Positions 57,362-64,000 of a stretch of 64,000 nt of DNA are shown piece after piece; positions within the stretch are counted from its first letter, which is position 1; each line of letters starts with the position of its first letter. The DNA lies in the NCBI RefSeq assembly GCF_003573695.1, contig NC_039358.1:97154117-97218116 (forward strand), in the 5' to 3' direction. The notes below the pieces were generated by a model that saw only the letters and a list, made by a program, of their open reading frames with translations, was not told the origin of the DNA and ran no database searches. Origin of the DNA: Papaver somniferum. Its lineage: Eukaryota; Streptophyta; Magnoliopsida; Ranunculales; Papaveraceae. Position numbers and translations under genes: made by a program.

Positions 57362-59134
57362 TGAAAACGAGGGGTACCAAAATACACCATCAACTTTTTC
57401 TTAAGCAATCGGTATGGACAAACTCAACATAACTCCGAGAGTTCAACTCGATCAAGAAATAGTATCTAGATTTATCTCTCTCCCTTTCTTGCAATTATAA
57501 CGTTTACAAACTCAAATCCGTGAACCTATTTACATAGAGATTACTTGGATGGCATCAAAGACCAATGTCCAAGAATCAGTCAGGTCGTATCCAACAAAAT
57601 AGGCCAGATGTATCTACTATGATTGATTAACGCACAATTCTGTGATATTTCAATTATAAAGATAAACAATATAATGCGGAAAAAAAAACAAACAAACACC
57701 AGAAGTTTTGTTAACGAGGAAACCGCAAATGCAGAAAAACCCCGGGACCTAGTCCAGATTGAACACCAAACTGTATTAAGCCGTTACAGACACGATGCTA
57801 CTACTAATTAACTTCAGACTGGAATTTAGTTGAGCCATAATCGAGTCTCCCAATGATTAAGATAAAGTCGCGCTCCTTACGCCTCTTGAATCCCAGCAGC
57901 ACTCCGCACAATTGGTTCCCTTAGCTGACGTCACACCAATTAAGATAAGAGTTGCTTCAACTCAATTGAAGACTTTAACCAATCTCTCTCCTACAGATTA
58001 AACTTATATATGATTTCTTTTACAATCAAAAAGTTTAATCAAAGGTGATGAAAATCGATAGCAATAGACAAATTATAGCTAACCTCAAAATCCGGACTTA
58101 TGCAACCCGAAGTGCAGCCGAGATTATTATTCACCTCACAAGTATAAAAATTGTGGAATCAACGAAGTTTGAGATGAAGAGAACTTTGATGATTTCTATC
58201 TATCTTGATCAAGTGAGCAGCTCAACAATCGATCAAGATCAGGATACTCGAGTTATCAAGATAAAAGATAACTGGACCTGGCTTCACGAATCCCTATGAA
58301 ATCTTTTTAGTCACTTGTTGATGGGTGAAAATGATTTGTTGGTTTTTTAGGAAAGTGGAGACTCGAGCATACGTGCGGAGACTCCTCGACCGAGCAAATT
58401 TCCTAAACCTTTTGCAGACAGATGCACTGCACGGGAGTGCTTTGAGTTCGAGAGATCAATCTATAGGACTCGGGCCTAAACCAAGACAATGGTCGTTTCA
58501 AAGTCAATTCGGTCACAAAGAGGGATGAGGGTCGATCTGTAGGAGGGAAGATGAGAATTCTGTGAGATCAATGATGATCAAGGATTGTGGATGTGTTGTA
58601 GACTTCTGCAAGTCTTCTGTGAAATGTTGAGTTCAAATAAGTTCCGGTTGATTGAATTCTGCTTCGTCGAGAGTTCCTGTTCAGATGAGGATTCTTGTTG
58701 TTCAATCGTGGATTCAAAAACTTATTTATATTGCAAAATAGTAGAAACATTGATCCCCAGTAAGTGTGACGGTTGCTGGAGTAAAAGAGTGGGAAAGTGG
58801 GAAATCATGATTGAAACAGTTCCACGTGCGTGGGAGAATTGGTTGATTTCCCATCCACTACTTTGCTAAATCCTTCAACTGCTTGCACGACTTACTCACA
58901 TTTCTCATCGTGGGTGTACACATGAAGTTTTCCAAAAGCTTCGATTGATCTTCTCCTTCAAACGATAGAACGCAATGCTGATTGTGGTGATCCTATGTTT
59001 CTCACTACATTTATATCCTAGTCCTAGACTTAACTAATTGTAGACTAGAAATCAAGATATAGTTTTGACAACTAAATTTGACAACAAGCTTGAGATAGCA
59101 ACACTTGTGAGTTCGACCGAGCAATGCTCTAACA
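57362..59134 (-). repeat. LTR (3' LTR in element orientation) of the SIRE-like element
   Basis: About 1773 bp, from TGAAAACGAGG to ...GCTCTAACA on the plus strand. Compared with the right LTR it has about 430 extra bases at 58122-58555, either kept here and deleted there or inserted here. Confidence 0.75.
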
Positions 59135-60466
59135 ATCTCCCTCTTTGTCAATTTTAGTGACAAAATTATCAATACATATGGACTAGAAAAAAAAACTTTT
59201 TAAAAAAGACTCATCGAATCCATCATGCCTTGATTTCCTTGGTTTCTTCAAATCCTTGAATTATTCGTTACTTCATGTTGAAATGATTCTGAACGTGTTC
59301 AACTCAGCAAGCATCGTTATTGTTGAAGATCCCTAGCGATAACAACATTAAAAACAAATATTCTCAATCGTCGTTATACAGAAACATAATATTATCATCT
59401 TCTTGAAAGTTTAATTGTATCCCAACTCTGAAGTAATACTACGTTGATATGTTTCTCCCCCTTAATCAATACTTACATGTTTTGCTAATAGGTAAAACCT
59501 ATAGATTATTGATTCACTCCCCATTACATAATGATCCGTAAACTACATGTATGTAGTATGAAACCACTAAATAATCCTTCCTCTTTTTGTCAATAAAATT
59601 GGCAAAGGTACGAAAATCATGGGGTCGTAATAAATACAACCAAAAGATATGTCAAGTTTTAAGGAAGTTAGAGATACTACATTATAACATAGTTAAAATG
59701 CAACTCCTCGTATCAACTTTATTTATATGATGTCACATAGTAAGAAAATACTTAGCGCTCATATAGGAGATTTAAGATACAAGCATCCCCTTTAAATTCC
59801 ACAGCCACACACCCCACAAAGATATAACAATTAAGCACAAATTCATTTAAGAACTCTCCCCCATTTGATGTCATTCCAGGGAGAACAACATGAGTGATCT
59901 TGCTTTATGGAAAAGAATGATTTTTTCGGACATTAACAAATCACATGGATTTGTATCCGGAAAATCGACTTTTAAAACAATCTCAATGCCAGTTATGGAC
60001 AAAAAGATAATTTTAATCGATTTGACTCAACATAAGAAAATCATGCGGAGTGCGTCAAGAAGTAAAAACACAGAAGTGTGATCACGACTAGATCATTACT
60101 GGGAGAAAATTCTCAAAGTATTTGTTTTATTTTCCGTTTATAAAAACATAATAGATTTAACTTCTGAGCATATATGAAATACTCAATTCACGAAAAACAT
60201 AAAGGCACATATATTTCATAAGACTTTTGCAACAATTAAACCAATAATGATTACATACTGCAAGTTCATCTTCCAACAACTCTAGAATTTAAATAAATAA
60301 ATCTAAGAACATAAAAGATGAAAAGCGTTGGAAATAGCTTGTGTAATCACAATTTTTGCGATACCAAACCCTAGTTATCCTTCTCAAAGGTAAGAATAAA
60401 TTCTCACAAGAAGTTTCCTAGACAAATAAGAGAAATATAAAAAAAAATAACATGTATTTCATAATC

Positions 60467-60823
60467 TTATACTTCGTCTATTTCTTCATACCTTTCTGCA
60501 ACTCCATCGAAGAATGAGTCACCAACATCTTTCACCCGTTGAATGGTTGATATGTTGTATTCCTGACTTAGCACGCCAACATTCCGCTTTACAATACGAA
60601 TATGTTGTCTAAGTTTTTTATATTCAAAGATTAGCCTTTTCTGGTTTCTAATCATGACTTTTTGCTTTTCGATCATCTTGAACTGACCATCAATGAGCTG
60701 ATTTAATTGCAACTGGAGGTTAGCAATTTCAACCTTAGAGTCATTCTGAGCGTGAGTCAGATCCTTAAAGGAATCAACAATCCAGAAGTTATGTTCTTTC
60801 TTTAAAACAATCCTTTTCAGCAT
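60467..60823 (-). pseudogene. Coiled-coil ORF inside the SIRE-like element
   Basis: A 118-codon minus-strand frame, Lys/Gln/Ile-rich with heptad-like spacing (IANLQLQLNQLIDGQFKMIE), starting MLKRIVLKKEHNFWIVDSF. No known family recognised. It lies where pol or an extra ORF would be in an intact element, so it may be a remnant of an additional SIRE-type ORF or a captured sequence. Confidence 0.35.
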
Positions 60824-61474
60824 TGTTTCATAGAGGGAACTTCCTTCCTTTCAGTCATCATCATCAAGAACGATGGTTTCATGACGACTTTTTGAGTTTT
60901 TCATTCTTTTGCAGAGATGAAAACTAGAACTCAACTAATTATTCTTTTAACCAAAGATTTATGAACAATAGGAATTCTCTACCTACTTTTATAAGGAAAA
61001 CCTAAGGTTTATCTCCTCCATGTTAAGGTACTGAACCGGTTACGGTCCGGAGCAAGAGGAGGTTACCGGGTTGACAACTAAAACAAGACTAGTTTCCTCT
61101 TCTTATAACAACAGATTCTCATCTCAATAAAATTAGTGTTCTAGATAAACTGGAGATTAGAGCTCTTGGAATAACACTGTTGTAAAAGTAATTGCTAAAA
61201 CAAAACGGATAATATTTGCCTATTGTAATACTTAATTATTTTTCAAATAGATACAACAAAAAAATAGTCAAACAAGAATCAGACTTGAGCAATCTCAATA
61301 TCAGTTCAATCTATGATAAGTGTATAGTCCTTATAACTCTCAAGTTAGTTTCAAGAAAACATCTGTCGAGGTTAATCATCAAAGTGAGAAAGAGTCTCAC
61401 CATTAGTATTAAATGAAGATACTTCGATATCGATTTTCTTGTGACTTTGTCTATGTTTTCTCTCTTTTCTTTTA

Positions 61475-62665
61475 TTACGTTTTTTTGTGAGGTTTTGATC
61501 TATTTTTCTTTGTTACAAGGAGGTTCAAAAATTCCTCTTTAGTTGAATGTTTTTCTAAAGAAAGGTTTCCTCGAGGAACAAGACGAGGACCTCTTGAGAT
61601 TCTTTTCAGAGAGTCAGAATCACTTGGATTCCATTTTCTGAACTTAGATCTCCCAGAATTACTTTCATTATTAGTAGAAGAGCTGATATTTGTAGTGTTA
61701 TTAGACACTTTATTATAAAAGTTTTTGTGCTTATGGAATTTTCCTGAAGAATCACCCAGATTATTTCTTCAATAAGTTTTCTGGTTTTCTGCACAGTTAA
61801 AATCTACTGTAGTCAGATTTTTTACTTCTTTAATTGCAAAGTTAAGCAGCTTCCGAAGATCAAAAATCTGTTTCTTTCTAGAATAATAATTCAGAGCAAT
61901 ATGATTTTTCCTTCCGCAGTGCGAGCAGATTCGTGGAATAAAAACTTTTGTTGTGTTATCTCTACTAATAGCTTCTTTTGATGCTGGCAGACAGCGTAAA
62001 CGTTTCTTACCAGATATCTTCTCGGAAGTAACTTTCTCAATGCTAAGTAATGTCACAGGGACAATAACATCATACAATTGAGGTAATTTTACTTTTTAAA
62101 ACAGAGTTTTATTCTTTCAGTGAGATTCACTGTTCCTGGGCTAATAGGAGATATGCAACTAGTTTCTCTTTTTCAACACGAAGGCAGTCTAATTCTGATG
62201 AGTGAGACTTGAGTAAATGTTCTTCTCTTATTGTACTTTCTCTGATAGTATCTTCAAGCATACTAATCTTTTCATTCCGAATAGTAGTTTCTTGAACAAA
62301 TTTTTGCATATCGTCAGAAAAAGTTTTAATATAACCAGAGAGTTCATGTTCCCTATCAAGGGACTTATCAAGCTCATCAAAATAACGAGCACACTTTTCC
62401 TCAAGATCTCTAATTTTAGAGGCTTGAAAATCAATGATCTCAGTGGATTTTTATAAACTTCTGGTAAGTTCCAATTCAGATTCTGATATTAAACCATTAG
62501 TAATTGACATATTATCAGAAACTGACAACATGTGTTCTTTTCCTCTGGATACGGAAGAATCAATTAAGGAGTTATTCTTTGAGGTAAGTCTCAGACACTT
62601 GGTGTAATCAAAATCGGCAAAAGATATTTTTGTACGTGAGTACAGATTCCACAAGATTGGCAAAC
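61475..62665 (-). pseudogene. gag remnants (coiled coil and defective zinc knuckle) of the SIRE-like element
   Basis: Broken minus-strand frames: a Glu/Lys/Leu-rich coiled coil (NEKISMLEDTIRESTIREEH, about 62127-62309), then PRICSHCGRKNHIALNYYSR at about 61880-61940, then a Ser/Asn/basic tail to 61475. The knuckle has C-x2-C-x4-H but Asn/Tyr where the last Cys is expected. Order and style fit Copia SIRE-type gag. At least three frame breaks make it non-functional. Confidence 0.6.
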
Positions 62666-62710
62666 ACGTACTTATCAGGTCTTAACGTGTTTGCCTGCTT
62701 TGATACCAAT

Positions 62711-63837
62711 TAAAAACGAGGGGGTACCAAATACACCACCAACTTTTTCTTAGGCAATCTGTATGGACAAACTCAACACAACTCCGAGAATTCAACTTAA
62801 TCAAGGAAGAGTATCTAGAGTTATATATATATATATATATATATCTTGCAATTAGAACGTTTACAGAATCAAATCCGTGAACCTAATTACAATGAGATTA
62901 CTTGGACGGTACCAAAAACCAATGTCCAAGAATCAATCAAGTCGTATCCAACAAACTAGGTCGGATGTATCTACTATGATTGATTAGCGCACAACCTGTG
63001 ATATTTCAATTATAAAGATAAAAAATATAATGTGGAAAAATAAATAACACAGACACCAGAAGTTTTGTTAATGAGGAAACCGCAAATGCAGAAAAACCTC
63101 TGAACCTAGTCCATATTGAACACCAAACTGTATTAAGCCGCTACAAACACTAGCCTACTATCAATTAACTTCGGACTGGAATGTAGTTGAGCCCTAATCG
63201 AGTCTCTCACTGATTAAGGTATAAGCGCGCTCCTTATGCCTCTTGAATCTCAGCAGGACTCCGCACAATTGATTCCCTTAGCTGACGTCACACCAATTAA
63301 GAGTTGCTTCAACTCAATTGAAGCATTTAAACTAATCTGCCGGATTAAGCCTATATATGATTTCCTTTACAATCAAAAAGTTTGATCGAAAGTTATGGAA
63401 ATCGATAGCAATAGACAAAGTATAGCTAACCTCAAAATCCAGACTTATGCAACCCAAAATGCAGCCTAGAATTTTGTGAGATAAATGATGATCAAGGATT
63501 GTGGATGTGTTGTAGACTTCTACAAGTTTTCTGTGAACTGTTGAGTTCAAATATGTTCCGGTTGATTGAATTCTGCTTCGTCGAGAGTTCATGTTCATAT
63601 GAGGATTCTTGTTGTTCAATCATGGATTCAAAAACTTATTTATATTGCAAAATAGTAGACACATATCCCCAGTAAGTGTAACAGTTGCTGGAGTAAAAGA
63701 ATGGGAAAGTGGGAAATCGTGGTTGAACCAGTTCCACGTGCGTGGGAGAATTGGTTGATTGCCCATCCACTACTTTGCTAAATCCTTCAACTGCTTGCAC
63801 GACTTACTCACATTTCTCATCGTGGGTGTACACATGT
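62711..63837 (-). repeat. LTR (5' LTR in element orientation), partial
   Basis: Parallels 57362-58922, starting TAAAAACGAGGGGG where the other LTR has TGAAAACGAGGGG. A (TA)n run of about 24 bases replaces part of a CT-rich stretch at 62823-62846. About 430 bp are missing at 63465. Similarity stops at GTGTACACATG (about 63837). Confidence 0.75.
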
Positions 63838-64000
63838 GTCGTAGGCTGCCAGAACAAAACCCTAGTGAAAATCCCCCTATGTGACATGATTGATCAATTA
63901 TTGAATCATGAGTATGGAATCTGCAAGGCAGGCGTGTATTTAATTGATCAATTATTGACTAGACATGAGTCTTAGCCTTGATGAGTCGAGCATAATGAGC
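63838..64000. other. Unrelated sequence breaking the right LTR at the window edge
   Basis: Begins TGTCGTAGGCTGCC exactly where LTR similarity ends, so it may be the start of a further insertion (TG is a common element end). ATTGATCAATTATTGA occurs twice (about 63888 and 63941). It runs off the window. Confidence 0.4.

Larger units (their letters stand above)
57362..64000 (-). mobile_element. Degraded SIRE/Maximus-like Copia retrotransposon (minus strand), pol-less
   Basis: Two related LTRs (57362-59134 and from 62711 on) surround 3.6 kb. Read on the minus strand the LTR starts TGTTAGAGCATTGCTCGG and the element has a TGGTATCAAAGCAGG primer site (near 62692-62706) and an AAAGAGGGAGAT polypurine tract (about 59135-59146). 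The interior contains gag-like coiled coil and a damaged zinc knuckle but no protease, integrase, reverse transcriptase or RNase H. SIRE-like naming comes from the LTR start and gag layout and is an inference. The outer part of the right LTR is interrupted near 63837. Confidence 0.7.

Noticed and set aside
1..64000. CRISPR arrays, operons, bacterial defence or phage genes
   Set aside because: The window is plant nuclear DNA with introns and retrotransposons. The regular repeats found are explained by transposons or tandem duplication.

Overview
The window is nuclear DNA of a flowering plant, most likely a eudicot. The evidence is GT-AG introns, a plastid-type dihydrodipicolinate reductase gene, a plant GH28 polygalacturonase, a type I MADS fragment, and plant-type LINE, Gypsy, Copia and Harbinger elements. 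I cannot fix the genus from sequence alone. No bacterial, phage or CRISPR-type system is present.

Layout. 1-1306: 5' end of a minus-strand LTR retrotransposon (LTR 831-1306, basic gag-like ORF to its left). 1819-8623: a structurally complete, protein-less LTR retrotransposon with two ~2.0 kb LTRs (15 substitutions and one 1-bp gap between them), an Athila-type tRNA-Asp primer site and a perfect 5-bp target duplication. 9304-10425: a foldback DNA element whose interior is an array of ~141-bp hairpin units. 10617-14114: a complete five-exon gene for a small ATRAP-like membrane protein. 15233-17824: a complete eight-exon gene for plastid 4-hydroxy-tetrahydrodipicolinate reductase (lysine synthesis). 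18768-30307: two nested L1-type LINEs, each with a long target duplication. 31050-36279: a polygalacturonase gene whose seventh intron holds a ~2.5 kb protein-less Copia-type element.

36.3-42.2 kb is AT-rich intergenic DNA with old duplications and a MADS-box fragment. At 42227-42298 lies a tRNA-Trp-like gene with a UCA (opal-reading) anticodon. It abuts fragments of a HEATR5/SWEETIE-like gene. 44.6-52.3 kb holds about ten exon-sized, partly open fragments of another minus-strand gene mixed with internal duplications. 52311-55689 is a Harbinger-like element that keeps the last exon of its Myb/SANT-type protein and shows no transposase. 56.9-57.3 kb is a Copia integrase relic split by a ~150-bp retroposon with a 13-bp target duplication. 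57362 to the window end is a degraded SIRE-like Copia element.

The three intact-looking genes are ordinary single-copy plant genes with no evident joint function. The rest is shaped by transposition, much of it with preserved target-site duplications that allow insertions to be ordered. The items most worth a second look are the UCA-anticodon tRNA, the gene-fragment mosaic beside it, the hairpin-array foldback element in front of the ATRAP-like gene, and the retroposon inside the integrase relic.
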